Shown here: piece by piece, positions 55,636 to 64,000 of the stretch
Position numbering within the stretch: the stretch's first letter is position 1
How the letters are laid out: every line of letters starts with the position of its first letter
Source of the DNA: Bordetella sp. BOR01
GTDB taxonomy: Bacteria > Pseudomonadota > Gammaproteobacteria > Burkholderiales > Burkholderiaceae_B
Assembly: GCF_019218885.1 (NCBI RefSeq)
Contig: NZ_JAHUWT010000003.1
Location: forward strand, 868,001 to 932,000
Direction of reading: 5' to 3'
Length of the DNA stretch: 64,000 bases
Notes under the pieces: model-generated
Database searches by the model: none
What the model was told of the DNA's origin: nothing
What the model saw: the letters and a program-made list of their open reading frames with translations, nothing else
Made by a program: the position numbers and the translations under genes

Positions 55636-56604
55636 CTAGAGTTTTTCAAAACCGATGTCGTTCACGACCTTCTGCCACACGGCATTGGACCGCTCGATCG
55701 TGGCTGCGAACTGCTCGCGCGACATGTAATCCGGCACGGCGCCCAGACGCTCGATGTCGGCGATCACTTTCGGATCGGCCAGCACCTGCTTCACGGCCTG
55801 GTTCAGCTTGTCCAGCACCGCATCGGGCGTGCCGGCGGGTGCGGCCAGGCCGAACCACGAAGGCGTATTCAATTGCGGGTAGCCGACCTCGGCGTAGGTG
55901 GGAACATCGGGCATGGTCGCGATCCGCTTCGGTGAGGCCACCGCCAGCGCACGCAGCTTGCCCGATGCCAGGAACCCCGCCGACGAAGGCAGGTTGTCGA
56001 ACACCACCTGCACCTGCCCGGCCATCAAGCCGACCAGCGCCGGGCCCAGGCCCTTGTACGGCACGTGCAACATCTTCGTGCCAGTGGCGCTCAAGAACAG
56101 TTCCCCGAACAGATGGCTGTAGCCGCCGCTGCCCGACGAACCAAAAGAGTAGCGGTCGGGATGGGCCTTGAGGTCGGCGACGAGCTGGTCGAACGTCTTG
56201 ATGCCGGAGTCGCCGGGCACGTCCAGCACTCCCAGCACATTGGCCAGGTTGCTGATGGGCGCGAAATCCTTGATCGGATCGTACGGGGACTTGGCATGCA
56301 CGCTGGGGTTGACCGCGTGCGAGCTTTCCACCGCCATGACCAGCGTGTAGCCGTCCGGCCGTTCGCGCGCCGCGTACCCGCTACCCACGGCGCCGCCGGC
56401 GCCCGGCTTGTTCACGACCACCACGGTCTGTCCCAATACCTCGCCGAGCTTGGGCGCCACGACGCGGGCCATGAGATCGGTCGTGCCGCCGGGCGCATAG
56501 GGCACCACCAGCGTGACGGCGCGATCCGGATAGGCGGCGTTCGCCGACCCGCTCGCGGCGCTGAAAGCCAGCGCCGCGGCGGCGCTCCAGAATTTGAATT
56601 TCAT
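55636..56604 (-). CDS. Bug/TctC-family periplasmic receptor (Bug 5)
   Basis: A 322-aa solute-binding protein with a signal peptide ending at GSANA and the patterns VTLVVPYAPGGTTDLMAR, NKPGAGGAVGSGYAA and HVPYKGLGPALVGLMAGQ. The ATG at 56604 has GGAGA upstream. Flanked by CaiB-type CoA-transferase and enoyl-CoA hydratase genes in one direction, it likely imports the acid that those enzymes activate and hydrate. Confidence 0.93.
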   Translation of the reverse strand: MKFKFWSAAAALAFSAASGSANAAYPDRAVTLVVPYAPGGTTDLMARVVAPKLGEVLGQTVVVVNKPGAGGAVGSGYAARERPDGYTLVMAVESSHAVNPSVHAKSPYDPIKDFAPISNLANVLGVLDVPGDSGIKTFDQLVADLKAHPDRYSFGSSGSGGYSHLFGELFLSATGTKMLHVPYKGLGPALVGLMAGQVQVVFDNLPSSAGFLASGKLRALAVASPKRIATMPDVPTYAEVGYPQLNTPSWFGLAAPAGTPDAVLDKLNQAVKQVLADPKVIADIERLGAVPDYMSREQFAATIERSNAVWQKVVNDIGFEKL

Positions 56605-56670
56605 GTGTTGTCTCCAGTGTTGTGTTGGTCGAATCGTTGGAATGCCATGGCGCGGCATAGGCGGGCCCGC

Positions 56671-57840
56671 TCAGGGTTCGCCCAGCACCTCGCGGGTGTG
56701 TTCGCCCATCAATGGCGGCGGACGCATCGGCGCGGTGCTGTCGCGGCCCAGCATCGGATTGCGAACCAGCGGGATGTCGCCGAAACGAGGGTGCGACGCG
56801 TGCCTCAGCATGGCCCGGTGGCGCACCTGCTCGTCGGCGAAGACCTCATCCAGCCCGTTGACGGGCCCCCACGCGATACCGGCCGACTCCAGGCCCCCGG
56901 CCCAATGGGCGCGGTCTTGCGCAGCGATGATCTTGCCAAGCACTTCGCGCAGCGCGCCCATGTTCTGCACGCGATCGGCATTGGTGGCGAAGCGCGGGTC
57001 GCGCGCCAGGTCCGTATCGCCGCACAGCGTGCAAAGCTTGGCGAACTGGTTGTCGTTGCCCACGGCCAGGATGAAATAGCCATCGCGCGCCTTGAAGACT
57101 TCGTACGGCGCCAGGTTGGGATGCGCATTGCCGCTGCGCCCGGGGTTGCGGCCGGACACCAGGAAGTTCGCCCCCTGGTTGGCATTGATTGCCACCGCGA
57201 CATCGAGCAGCGCGATATCCAGGTGCGCCCCCTGGCCGGTGCGCGTGCGCTGCAGCAGCGCGGCCAGGATGGCCGAAGTGGCATACATGCCCGTAGAGAT
57301 ATCCACCACCGGGATACCGGCGCGCAGGGGGCCGGCACCGAGTTCGCCGTCCGCGACGCCGGTATGGCTCATCAGGCCGCCCATGCCCTGGAAAATATAG
57401 TCATACCCCGGCTGCGCCGCCCGCGGGCCATCCTGTCCGTAGCCGGTGATCGACACGTACACCAGATCGGGGCGCAGTGCCTTCAGGCTGTCGTAGCCCA
57501 ACCCGTAGCGTTCGAGCGTGCCGCTCTTGTAGTTCTCGACCAGGACATCGCAGGTGCGCACCAGCTCATGCAGCGCGCGTTGTCCGTCGGCCTGCGAGAA
57601 ATCCAGGCAGATCGAGCGCTTGTTGCGGTTGCAGCACGTGAAATAGGCGGACAGCGTTTCTTCGCCATCGCGGGACTGCAGATAGGGCGGCCCCCACTTG
57701 CGGGTATCGTCGCCCTGCCCGGGACGCTCGACCTTGATGACGTCCGCGCCCAGGTCGGCCAGGTTCTGCGTACACCATGGTCCCGCCAGGATCCGCGACA
57801 GATCCAGCACGCGAATATTGTCCAGCGCCCGACTCAGCAC
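56671..57840 (-). CDS. CaiB/BaiF-family CoA-transferase
   Basis: A 389-aa family III CoA-transferase that moves CoA between carboxylic acids. The N-terminus VLDLSRILAGPWCTQNLADLGAD and VIKVERPGQGDDTRKWGPP are typical, as is VENYKSGTLERYGLGYD. The catalytic aspartate is likely in the GDTDLARDPRF/VSITGYGQDGP regions, not pinned by eye. It is the first gene of the operon with Bug 5, the hydratase and LysR, and would activate the imported acid without ATP. Confidence 0.92.
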   Translation of the reverse strand: MLSRALDNIRVLDLSRILAGPWCTQNLADLGADVIKVERPGQGDDTRKWGPPYLQSRDGEETLSAYFTCCNRNKRSICLDFSQADGQRALHELVRTCDVLVENYKSGTLERYGLGYDSLKALRPDLVYVSITGYGQDGPRAAQPGYDYIFQGMGGLMSHTGVADGELGAGPLRAGIPVVDISTGMYATSAILAALLQRTRTGQGAHLDIALLDVAVAINANQGANFLVSGRNPGRSGNAHPNLAPYEVFKARDGYFILAVGNDNQFAKLCTLCGDTDLARDPRFATNADRVQNMGALREVLGKIIAAQDRAHWAGGLESAGIAWGPVNGLDEVFADEQVRHRAMLRHASHPRFGDIPLVRNPMLGRDSTAPMRPPPLMGEHTREVLGEP

Positions 57841-57922
57841 GTTGTCTCCTCGATCATCGTCAACTCGTGACCGGGAGTCTAGGAAGCGGCCCGCGACGCG
57901 TCCAGTTCAAATGTTCTAAGGA

Positions 57923-57961
57923 AGCGTTCGAAACGCTCTAAGCCAGGTTCGCCGAACCTGG
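57923..57961. promoter_or_regulatory. Paired inverted repeats before the CaiB operon
   Basis: AGCGTT-cga-AACGCT (57923-57937) and the perfect CCAGGTTCG-c-CGAACCTGG (57943-57961) lie between the CoA-transferase start (57840) and the acetolactate synthase stop (57988). They could form a LysR operator upstream of the CaiB promoter or a terminator for the synthase gene. There is no T-run, so I lean to an operator. Confidence 0.5.
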
Positions 57962-57987
57962 AAGCGGCGCCGGGCGGGCGCCGGGGA

Positions 57988-59799
57988 TCAGGCCGTATCG
58001 TCTTCGTACCAGACGCCGTCGCCCAACATCATCCGATGGTGCCCTTCGCCGGCCGGCATCATGGGAAAGCAGTTTTCCTGCTCGGCCACCGCCACGTCCA
58101 GGAAGTACGGCCCCGGGTGCGCCAGGCATTGCGCCAGTGCCTCGTCCAGGCGCGCCGGATCATCGACCCGCGCCGCGCCCCAGCCGAACGCCTTGGCCAG
58201 CGCCACGAAATCGGGCAACGATGCGTTATAGCTGTGGCTGTAGCGCCCACCATGTATCAGTTCTTGCCACTGGCGCACCATGCCCATGTAGCCGTTGTTG
58301 CACAACACCACTTTCACCGGCGTATCGTGCTGCATGGCGGTAGACAGTTCCTGGATATTCATCAGCACCGACGCATCGCCGCTGACGCACACCACCGTCT
58401 TGTCCGGGTGCGCCACCTGGGCGCCGATCGCGGCGGGCACGCCATAGCCCATGGTGCCCGCGCCACCCGAGGTCAGCCAGCGGTTGGGGCGGTCAAAGCG
58501 CAGGTACTGGGCGGCCCACATCTGGTGCTGGCCCACATCGGTGGACACGATGGCATCCCGGCCGGCCAGCGCGGCATTCAGGCGCTGCATCAATTGCTGC
58601 GGCAGGATGGCCTCGCCTGCCGGCGGACAAGCCAGGCAGTCCTTGGCACGCCAGGCCTCGACGCGGCGCCACCAGTCGGCCAGCCGGCCGGCCGGCAACG
58701 GCTGCTCGTCCAGGGCAGCCCGCAACGCCTGGACCAGCGGCAGGCAATCGCCCACCAACGCCACATCCACCCGCACCACCTTGTTGATCGACGCGGGATC
58801 GATATCGATATGGATCTTGCGCGCATGCGGGCAGAACTCGGCCAGCTTGCCGGTGATGCGGTCATCGAAGCGCGCGCCTATGCACACCACCAGGTCGGCA
58901 TGGTGCATGGCCATGTTGGCTTCCAGCGTGCCGTGCATGCCCAGCATGCCCACGAATTGCGGGTCCGACGCCGGGAAGGCACCCAGGCCCATCAGCGTCA
59001 GCGTGCACGGCGCGCCCGTGTGGCGCACCAGTTCGGTAAAGGCCTGGCAGGCCTCGGGGCCGGAATTGACCAGGCCGCCGCCGCCATAGAAAACCGGCCG
59101 GCGCGCCTGCGCGATCAGCGTCGCGGCGCGGCGCACGGCCGTCTGCGGCAACTTCAGGGGCGCCTTGCCGGCTTGGCGGCGCGCGCGCAGCACGGCCAAC
59201 CGCCGGTGCTCCGATGCCGCCGCATCCGCGGCATGCACCGGCCTGGCCAGTTGCACGTCTTTCGGGAAGTCCACCAGCACCGGCCCGGGCCGCCCCTGGC
59301 GGGTCAGGTCGAAGGCCCGGCCCACCACGTCGGCCACATCTTCAACCACGCGAACCTGCGTATTCCACTTGGTGACCGAGCGCGAGATCCCCATGGCGTC
59401 GCATTCCTGGAACGCGTCGGTACCAATGGCCGAGGTGGCCACCTGGCCGCTGACGCACAGCACCGGAATCGAATCGCACATGGCGTCCAGCAGGCCCGAC
59501 GTGGTGTTGGCCATGCCCGGGCCCGAGGTCACGAACACGACGCCCGGCCGGCCCGTGGTGCGGGCGTAGCCTTCCGCCGCGTGCACCGCCGCCTGTTCAT
59601 GGCGCACCAGCACATGGCGCAGGCGCGGCTCGGCGTACAAGGCGTCGTACAGCGGCAACACGGCCCCGCCGGGGTAGCCGAACACCGTATCGACACCCCG
59701 TTCGATCAGGGTGTCGAGCAGAATTTCGGCACCGTTGCGGGCAGGGGATTCGTCGTGGCGCAAGGCGGCAAGGGCGGTGGCGTGGAGGCGGTCATTCAT
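57988..59799 (-). CDS. Acetolactate synthase, large (catalytic) subunit
   Basis: A 603-aa thiamine diphosphate enzyme that condenses pyruvate (or pyruvate and 2-oxobutyrate) to acetohydroxy acids. The activator glutamate is E68 ([18 protein letters not shown]); the ThDP/Mg motif starts with GDASVLMN at G474; and FAD-site regions [10 protein letters not shown] and [12 protein letters not shown] are present. This marks an FAD-type AHAS, not the catabolic AlsS. No small regulatory subunit gene (ilvH/ilvN) is adjacent. The gene is divergent from an Lrp-type regulator. Confidence 0.93.
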   Translation of the reverse strand: MNDRLHATALAALRHDESPARNGAEILLDTLIERGVDTVFGYPGGAVLPLYDALYAEPRLRHVLVRHEQAAVHAAEGYARTTGRPGVVFVTSGPGMANTTSGLLDAMCDSIPVLCVSGQVATSAIGTDAFQECDAMGISRSVTKWNTQVRVVEDVADVVGRAFDLTRQGRPGPVLVDFPKDVQLARPVHAADAAASEHRRLAVLRARRQAGKAPLKLPQTAVRRAATLIAQARRPVFYGGGGLVNSGPEACQAFTELVRHTGAPCTLTLMGLGAFPASDPQFVGMLGMHGTLEANMAMHHADLVVCIGARFDDRITGKLAEFCPHARKIHIDIDPASINKVVRVDVALVGDCLPLVQALRAALDEQPLPAGRLADWWRRVEAWRAKDCLACPPAGEAILPQQLMQRLNAALAGRDAIVSTDVGQHQMWAAQYLRFDRPNRWLTSGGAGTMGYGVPAAIGAQVAHPDKTVVCVSGDASVLMNIQELSTAMQHDTPVKVVLCNNGYMGMVRQWQELIHGGRYSHSYNASLPDFVALAKAFGWGAARVDDPARLDEALAQCLAHPGPYFLDVAVAEQENCFPMMPAGEGHHRMMLGDGVWYEDDTA

Positions 59800-59901
59800 A
59801 CTGAATATGTTATGCCGATCTGCAAAGAAGATTTCTCTTCTTTTCTACGAATTCCTGGATTTTCCAGTAAATTCATCTTTATTTCACCGGAAATCCAGAA
59901 A
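59800..59901. promoter_or_regulatory. A+T-rich Lrp/acetolactate synthase control region
   Basis: The 102-bp divergent gap is markedly A+T-rich for this genome and contains the inverted repeats AAAGAAGA/TCTTCTTT (59824-59831, 59836-59843) and CTGGA/TCCAG (59855-59859, 59863-59867). These are plausible sites for the adjacent Lrp-type regulator. Confidence 0.6.
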
Positions 59902-60375
59902 ATGAAACTGGACAAGTTCGATCTCGCCATTCTCAAGGCGCTGCAACAGAACGCCCGTGCCAGCCTCAATGAAATCGGCGCCGAGGTCGGCCTGTCGTCC
60001 ACGCCCTGCTGGAATCGCATCAAGCGCATGGAGTCGGCCGGCGTCATCCGCGGCTACACGGTGGACATCGATCCGGCCAGCCTGGGCTTCATGGACACGG
60101 TCATTGTGCACGTCACGCTGGAAAGCCACAGCGAGGAAACCCTGTACGAATTCGGCCGCGCGCTGGCGCAGATTCCGGAAGTACTGGAAGCCTTCCTGGT
60201 CTCGGGCGACTACGACTACTACATCCGCATCGCGGTGCGCGATACGCGCGACTACGAACGGCTGCTGCGCGAACGGCTCTACCGCATTCCCGGCATACGC
60301 CACAGCAAGTCCTGCTTCGTGCTGCGCCGCCTGAAGGAAACCCAGCTGCCGCTGACAGCACCGGTGGCAGAATAA
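59902..60375 (+). CDS. Lrp/AsnC-family transcriptional regulator
   Basis: A 157-aa regulator with an N-terminal helix-turn-helix (LDKFDLAILKALQQNARASL, then VGLSSTPCWNRIKRMESAGV) and a C-terminal RAM amino-acid-binding domain (VHVTLESHSEETLYEFGRAL; SGDYDYYIRIAVRD). Lrp-family proteins respond to amino acids; being divergent from an acetolactate synthase suggests it senses a branched-chain or related amino acid. The ATG at 59902 is the family start. Confidence 0.92.
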   Translation: MKLDKFDLAILKALQQNARASLNEIGAEVGLSSTPCWNRIKRMESAGVIRGYTVDIDPASLGFMDTVIVHVTLESHSEETLYEFGRALAQIPEVLEAFLVSGDYDYYIRIAVRDTRDYERLLRERLYRIPGIRHSKSCFVLRRLKETQLPLTAPVAE

Positions 60376-60455
60376 ACCTCGCGGCTGTCATCACCGCGCG
60401 CGCCCTGCGCCGATATAATCCCCGCTGCCCAGCTACATGCCTCTTGCCATCTTTC

Positions 60456-60935
60456 ATGACCAACGCTGAACCCACCAAGCCCTGGCACGCCGTGCGCCGC
60501 TCCAAGCTGCACGGCAATGGCGTGTTTGCCGCACGTAAAATCCCGGCCGGCACGCGCATCATCGAATACGGCGGCGAGCGCATCAGCGCCAAAGAAGCCG
60601 ATCGCCGCCATCCCACCAATCCCGACGATCCGTTCCACACGTTTTTCTTCGCGCTCACTACGGGCCGCGTGATCGACGGCGGCGACAGCGGCAACGACGC
60701 ACGGTGGATCAATCATTCGTGCGAACCCAATTGCGAGGCGCAAGAAGGCCGCCACGGCAAGCGGGTGTACATCACGGCGCTGCGCGACATTGCCCGTGGC
60801 GAAGAACTGTTCTACGACTACGGCCTGGTGCTCGATGGCCGGATCACCAAGAAACTGAAGGCTGCCTATCTGTGCCTGTGCGGCACGCCGGCTTGCCGCG
60901 GCACCATGCTGGCCCTGAAGAAAAAGCAGAAATAG
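60456..60935 (+). CDS. SET-domain protein (putative lysine methyltransferase)
   Basis: A 159-aa stand-alone SET protein. Seen in order: KLHGNGVFAARKIPAGTRII, the SAM/substrate motif RWINHSCEPNC (N86-C89), EELFYDYG and a post-SET cysteine cluster CLCGTPACRGTM with a basic C-terminus KKKQK. These are the hallmarks of eukaryotic-type protein lysine methyltransferases, which would use S-adenosylmethionine. Bacterial examples occur, and histone-like or ribosomal proteins are candidate targets; here topB's Lys-rich tail is an intriguing but unproven one. The ATG at 60456 is used. Confidence 0.87.
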   Translation: MTNAEPTKPWHAVRRSKLHGNGVFAARKIPAGTRIIEYGGERISAKEADRRHPTNPDDPFHTFFFALTTGRVIDGGDSGNDARWINHSCEPNCEAQEGRHGKRVYITALRDIARGEELFYDYGLVLDGRITKKLKAAYLCLCGTPACRGTMLALKKKQK

Positions 60936-60990
60936 GGCCTGCCCGCCCAGGCGTACAATGGCGGTGGCCGCACCGTGCGGCCATAGCAGT

Positions 60991-61137
60991 ACGTCTTCAG
61001 GGCGGGGCGAAAATCCCCACCGGCGGTAAGCCGCAATGCGGCAAGCCCGCGAGCGCCCGGCGTGCCTTACGGCAGCCGGGGTCAGCAGATCTGGTGCGAT
61101 GCCAGGGCCGACGGTCATAGTCCGGATGAAAGAAGAT
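60991..61137 (+). promoter_or_regulatory. FMN riboswitch (RFN element)
   Basis: The conserved RFN segments are all present in order: CTTCAGGGCGGGGCGAAA, CCCCACCGGCGGTAA, GCCCGCGAGCGCC, GTCAGCAGATCTGGTG, CCAGGGCCGACGGTCATAG and CCGGATGAAAGAAGA. Such elements bind flavin mononucleotide and lower expression of riboflavin genes. Here it precedes ribB by about 140 bp. The expression platform between them has the perfect palindrome CCCGCCTGCAGGCGGG (61151-61166). Confidence 0.96.
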
Positions 61138-61279
61138 GTGCCAGCTCATTCCCGCCTGCAGGCGGGGTGCGCGCGTCGGCCACCTGCCGGGGCGCAGCCC
61201 TGCCGGCGCGCGGATTTGCGTTTGGCTGTCGTTAGCCCTGAAACGTTTTTCGCCAACTTCCACTTGCGAGAGCGTTTCA

Positions 61280-61981
61280 ATGTCCACCGCAATCCCCTCG
61301 GTACCGTACCTTCCCCCGGACCTGTACGCCCAGCCCTTCAAGGCACGCCTGGCGCGCGCGCTGCATCACCTGCGCCTGGGCCGCCCGGTCATCCTGATGG
61401 ACGACTTCGACCGCGAGAACGAGGCCGACCTGATCGTGGCCGCCGACAAGCTCAGCGTGCCCGTCATGGCGCAACTGATCCGCGATTGCAGCGGTATCGT
61501 CTGCCTGTGCCTGACCGACGACACGCTGCAACAGCTGCAGCTGCCACCCATGGTCGCCCACAACGAAAGCCGCTACAGCACGGCATTCACCGTATCGATC
61601 GAAGCGCGCCTGGGCGTATCCACCGGCGTATCGGCCGCCGACCGCGTCACCACCATCCGTGCCGCCATCGCCCCCGGCGCGCAGGCCGGCGACATCGTCA
61701 GCCCCGGCCACGTATTCCCGCTGCGTGCCCAACCCGGCGGCGTGCTGGCACGGCGCGGCCACACCGAAGGCTCGGTCGACCTGGCCATGCTGGCAGGCCT
61801 GCGTCCAGCCGCGGTACTGTGCGAGCTGATGAATCCCGACGGCACCATGTCGCGCGGGCCCAGCATCGCCCGCTACGCCGCCGAACACGGCCTGGTGGCC
61901 CTGACCATCGCCGAACTGGCCGACCACCGCCGGCAGTTGGGCGCGCAAGCCCCGGTACAGCCAGCCCTGGCTGTCGCCTAG
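61280..61981 (+). CDS. ribB: 3,4-dihydroxy-2-butanone 4-phosphate synthase
   Basis: A 233-aa single-domain RibB converting ribulose 5-phosphate to 3,4-dihydroxy-2-butanone 4-phosphate and formate in riboflavin synthesis. The metal/substrate motif [15 protein letters not shown] and the segment [17 protein letters not shown] are intact. No fused GTP cyclohydrolase II domain is present. The ATG at 61280 with GAGAG upstream is preferred over the frame from 61136, which runs through the riboswitch platform. It is under the FMN riboswitch. Confidence 0.96.
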   Translation: MSTAIPSVPYLPPDLYAQPFKARLARALHHLRLGRPVILMDDFDRENEADLIVAADKLSVPVMAQLIRDCSGIVCLCLTDDTLQQLQLPPMVAHNESRYSTAFTVSIEARLGVSTGVSAADRVTTIRAAIAPGAQAGDIVSPGHVFPLRAQPGGVLARRGHTEGSVDLAMLAGLRPAAVLCELMNPDGTMSRGPSIARYAAEHGLVALTIAELADHRRQLGAQAPVQPALAVA

Positions 61982-61987
61982 CCGCGC

Positions 61988-62497
61988 TCAGTCCCGCAGT
62001 GCCTGCGCCATGCGGCCCAGGCATTGCGCGGCATCGCCCACCACCACCGTGGCACTGCACGCCAGCATCAGGTTCAGGTTCAACCCGAAGTCTTCCACGG
62101 TGTGCCCCTGTGCATCGACATGGCGCGGCGGGTCGTCCGCCTGCGCCACGGCCAGCCTCTGCACCAGCGTATCGGCATGGTCCACATACGCCCATACCGG
62201 CTTGCCCAGGGCAACGGCATAGCCTACCTCGAAGGCCGTGCCCGAATCGGGCTCGGCGCCGCGAAACGCGTTCAGGTTGGCCAACACCGCATCGGACGCG
62301 CGGATCAGCGCCGTATTGGCTTCGTAGATCCACTGGGCCAGTGCCCGGGCCGGCAGGCCCGCGGGCGCCTGGCTATCCAGCGGATACAGGCCCGTGAAGC
62401 CATGGCTCTGGCATTGCAGCTTCAGCCATTCGCCATGCGCCAGCGAATCGGCGCGGAACACATCAAAGCCGGCCAGGTAGATGCGCTTCATGATCAT
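61988..62497 (-). CDS. Nucleoside 2-deoxyribosyltransferase-like protein
   Basis: A 169-aa protein of the nucleoside 2-deoxyribosyltransferase/MazG-adjacent fold: N-terminal KRIYLAGFDVFR, the central ALIRASDAVLANLNAFRGAEPDSGTAFE-type region (nucleophile Glu in the PDSGTAFEVG context) and PVWAYVDHAD. It would swap deoxyribose between bases or hydrolyse nucleotides; the precise substrate is uncertain. The ATG at 62497 has GAG nine bases upstream; one at 62491 is also possible. It is convergent with ribB. Confidence 0.82.
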   Translation of the reverse strand: MIMKRIYLAGFDVFRADSLAHGEWLKLQCQSHGFTGLYPLDSQAPAGLPARALAQWIYEANTALIRASDAVLANLNAFRGAEPDSGTAFEVGYAVALGKPVWAYVDHADTLVQRLAVAQADDPPRHVDAQGHTVEDFGLNLNLMLACSATVVVGDAAQCLGRMAQALRD

Positions 62498-62507
62498 GCG
62501 GCCGGAC

Positions 62508-63119
62508 TCAATACCCGACCGTGAAACGGCGCCGCGCATGGCGCGGCGATTCCAGTTCGTCGACCAGCGCGATCGCGTAGTCTTCCATCGAGATCCAGCT
62601 CTTGCCCTCATCATCGGCCAGCAGTTCGTCGCCACCCACGCGGAACTTGCCGGTACGCTCGCCCGGCTCGAACAGGGCCGACGGCGACAGGAAGGTCCAG
62701 TCCAGCGTGTGTTCGTGGCGCAGGGTATCCAGGAACACCACGCCAGCGCGCGCCTCGGGCTTGTAGGCATCGGGGAATTCGGGCGTATCGATCAGCATCA
62801 TTCCCGGTGCGACCCGCAGGCTGCCCGCGCCGCCCACCACCAACAGGCGGGGTACGCCGGCGCTTTGCACGGCCGCCACCAGCGGCTTGGCATCGGTCGA
62901 TACGAACCTGGCGGCGCTGATCACCGCATCGTGGCCGGCCAGCAGCGGCGCCAGCGCGGCGGGGTCGGTGGCGTCGCCCTGCCTGGCCACCAGGCCGGGC
63001 CGTTCGACCACCTCGGCGGGATTGCGCGCAATGCCTGTGACCTGGTGGCCGCGGCGCAGCAGTTCGTCGGCGATGCGCGAACCCACGCGGCCCGTGATAC
63101 CGATCAGTGCGATGTTCAT
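62508..63119 (-). CDS. NmrA/SDR-like NAD(P)-binding protein
   Basis: A 203-aa Rossmann-fold protein with the dinucleotide loop [20 protein letters not shown], a following IARNP and [11 protein letters not shown]. It belongs to the NAD(P)-binding/NmrA-like atypical SDR group, with no Tyr-Lys active-site pair that I can pick out, so it may be a sensor or reductase of unknown substrate. It lies 10 bp upstream of the deoxyribosyltransferase-like gene in the same direction. Confidence 0.85.
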   Translation of the reverse strand: MNIALIGITGRVGSRIADELLRRGHQVTGIARNPAEVVERPGLVARQGDATDPAALAPLLAGHDAVISAARFVSTDAKPLVAAVQSAGVPRLLVVGGAGSLRVAPGMMLIDTPEFPDAYKPEARAGVVFLDTLRHEHTLDWTFLSPSALFEPGERTGKFRVGGDELLADDEGKSWISMEDYAIALVDELESPRHARRRFTVGY

Positions 63120-63207
63120 GGTGTGCTCCGGAAACAGTAGGGATACTCCATGCTAGCCGCGCCGCCCGCGCGCACAAAGACCGCCGCGCGCGATAATCAG
63201 TTGCACA

Positions 63208-64000
63208 TCATGCATCAATGGCGCGCTGCGCCTGGTACACCTGCAGATGCGCATAGGCCATGCGCAAGGTCTGCATGTCCAGCCCCAGGTTGCGGCCGCG
63301 ATGCACCATGTCGCCCACGATATGGTCGGCCTCGACCCGGCCACCCTGGCTCAGGTCGCGGAACATGGATGCCGTCATGGACGATTCGCGGTCGGTCAGC
63401 ACCTTCAGGGCGGCCGCATCGGCCTCGGCGCGCACGGTGTGGCCCGAAGCCGCCGCCACCTGCTGGCATTCGCGCAGCAGATCGCGCACGATGGCCTCGC
63501 CATCGTCGGTGGACACGATCTGGCCCACCGGCCCGCGCATCAGGCAGGTGGCCGCCGCCATGGTGGTCAGGAACACGTATTTTTCCCAGACGTCCTGCTG
63601 GATGGCGCTGCTCAGGCGGCTGCTGAAGGCCGCGTCGGTGAAGGCCGCCTCGAGTGCCACGCAGCGCGCGCTGCGCGGTTCGCCCGCACGTTCGCCGAAC
63701 ACCAGCGCCGCATGCTGGCCCAGGTGCCGCACCTGGCCGTCGGGGCCCAGCGTGGCATTGATCTGGCACAGGCCGCCCAGCACCCGTGCCGCGCCGAACT
63801 CGGCATCCAGTGTGTCGTACTGCAGCACGCCGTTCATGATGGGCAAGATGGCCGTATGCTCGCCCACCGCCGGGCGGATTGCCGCGATGGCACTGGGCAG
63901 GTCATAGGCCTTGCAACTGATCACCACCCCGTCGTAGGCGCCGTCCAGTTCGCCTTCGGTCACGATCTTGGGGCTCAGCACCGCGTCGCCGCGCGGGCTT
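63208..64000 (-). CDS. Ketopantoate reductase family protein (5' part outside the window)
   Basis: The last 264 codons or so of a 2-dehydropantoate 2-reductase (PanE/ApbA)-family enzyme; the N-terminal NAD(P)-binding loop lies beyond position 64000. Visible are VVISCKAYDLPSAI, ILPIMNGVLQYD and the C-terminal helical domain with KYVFLTTMAAATCLM (active-site Lys region) and SSMTASMFRDLSQGGRVEADHI. PanE reduces ketopantoate to pantoate using NADPH, but this family has many paralogues with other 2-oxo acids, so the name panE is not assigned. Confidence 0.88.
   Translation of the reverse strand, partial: SPRGDAVLSPKIVTEGELDGAYDGVVISCKAYDLPSAIAAIRPAVGEHTAILPIMNGVLQYDTLDAEFGAARVLGGLCQINATLGPDGQVRHLGQHAALVFGERAGEPRSARCVALEAAFTDAAFSSRLSSAIQQDVWEKYVFLTTMAAATCLMRGPVGQIVSTDDGEAIVRDLLRECQQVAAASGHTVRAEADAAALKVLTDRESSMTASMFRDLSQGGRVEADHIVGDMVHRGRNLGLDMQTLRMAYAHLQVYQAQRAIDA

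Overview
The window is a high-G+C chromosomal segment from a betaproteobacterium, most likely an Alcaligenaceae member (Bordetella/Achromobacter type). The grounds are five orphan Bug/TctC-type periplasmic receptors, aceK inside a LiuR-type leucine/isovalerate operon, the gene families present, and dispersed intergenic palindromes. I see no rRNA, tRNA, CRISPR array, transposase or phage gene.

Layout. 1-5.3 kb: housekeeping genes (end of a DUF1640-like gene, argS, SPOR protein, dsbA), a convergent metC-like gene and a LysE exporter. 5.3-10.2 kb: a TonB-dependent siderophore receptor behind a Fur-like box, a metallo-beta-lactamase-fold hydrolase divergent from a MerR (LiuR-like) regulator, a PaiB-like protein and a YnfA-like protein. 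10.2-12.5 kb: an M20 amidohydrolase with a Bug receptor. 12.6-21 kb: the liu-type operon (isovaleryl-CoA dehydrogenase, aceK, thiolase, methylcrotonyl-CoA carboxylase beta and alpha). It starts at the same 16-bp palindrome that lies between the MerR gene and the hydrolase.

21-25.5 kb: a lower-G+C group (esterase, RidA-like protein, ferritin-like diiron enzyme) divergent from a LysR gene and a Bug gene. 25.7-38.8 kb: a thirteen-gene co-directional block led by an IclR regulator: Cys-less SCP2-thiolase-like protein, DUF35 partner, two Bug receptors, ADP-forming acyl-CoA ligase, split AtuA pair, SDR, ACAD10/11-like dehydrogenase, APH-type kinase and AMP-forming acyl-CoA ligase. The SDR/ACAD/kinase/ligase set resembles the levulinate (Lva) and ACAD10/11 logic for 4-hydroxyacyl-CoA, and the thiolase-like/DUF35 pair resembles steroid side-chain retro-aldolases. 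Together they suggest an uncharacterised carboxylic-acid catabolic pathway, the most interesting system here.

38.8-64 kb: an argD-like transaminase, a D-threonine-aldolase-like enzyme divergent from a TAXI-TRAP transporter, smg, gluQ, a GDYXXLXY membrane protein divergent from topB (with an H1-like basic tail), an SDR and aldehyde dehydrogenase, a CaiB/Bug/enoyl-CoA hydratase/LysR operon, an acetolactate synthase divergent from an Lrp regulator, a SET-domain protein, an FMN riboswitch with ribB, a deoxyribosyltransferase-like protein, an NmrA-like reductase and a ketopantoate-reductase-family gene cut by the window edge.

The recurring theme is import of organic acids by single receptors followed by CoA-thioester chemistry. 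Hairpins with conserved arms (core GGTGYCWGRC) punctuate several operons. Functions are assigned by reading the sequences, with no database search.
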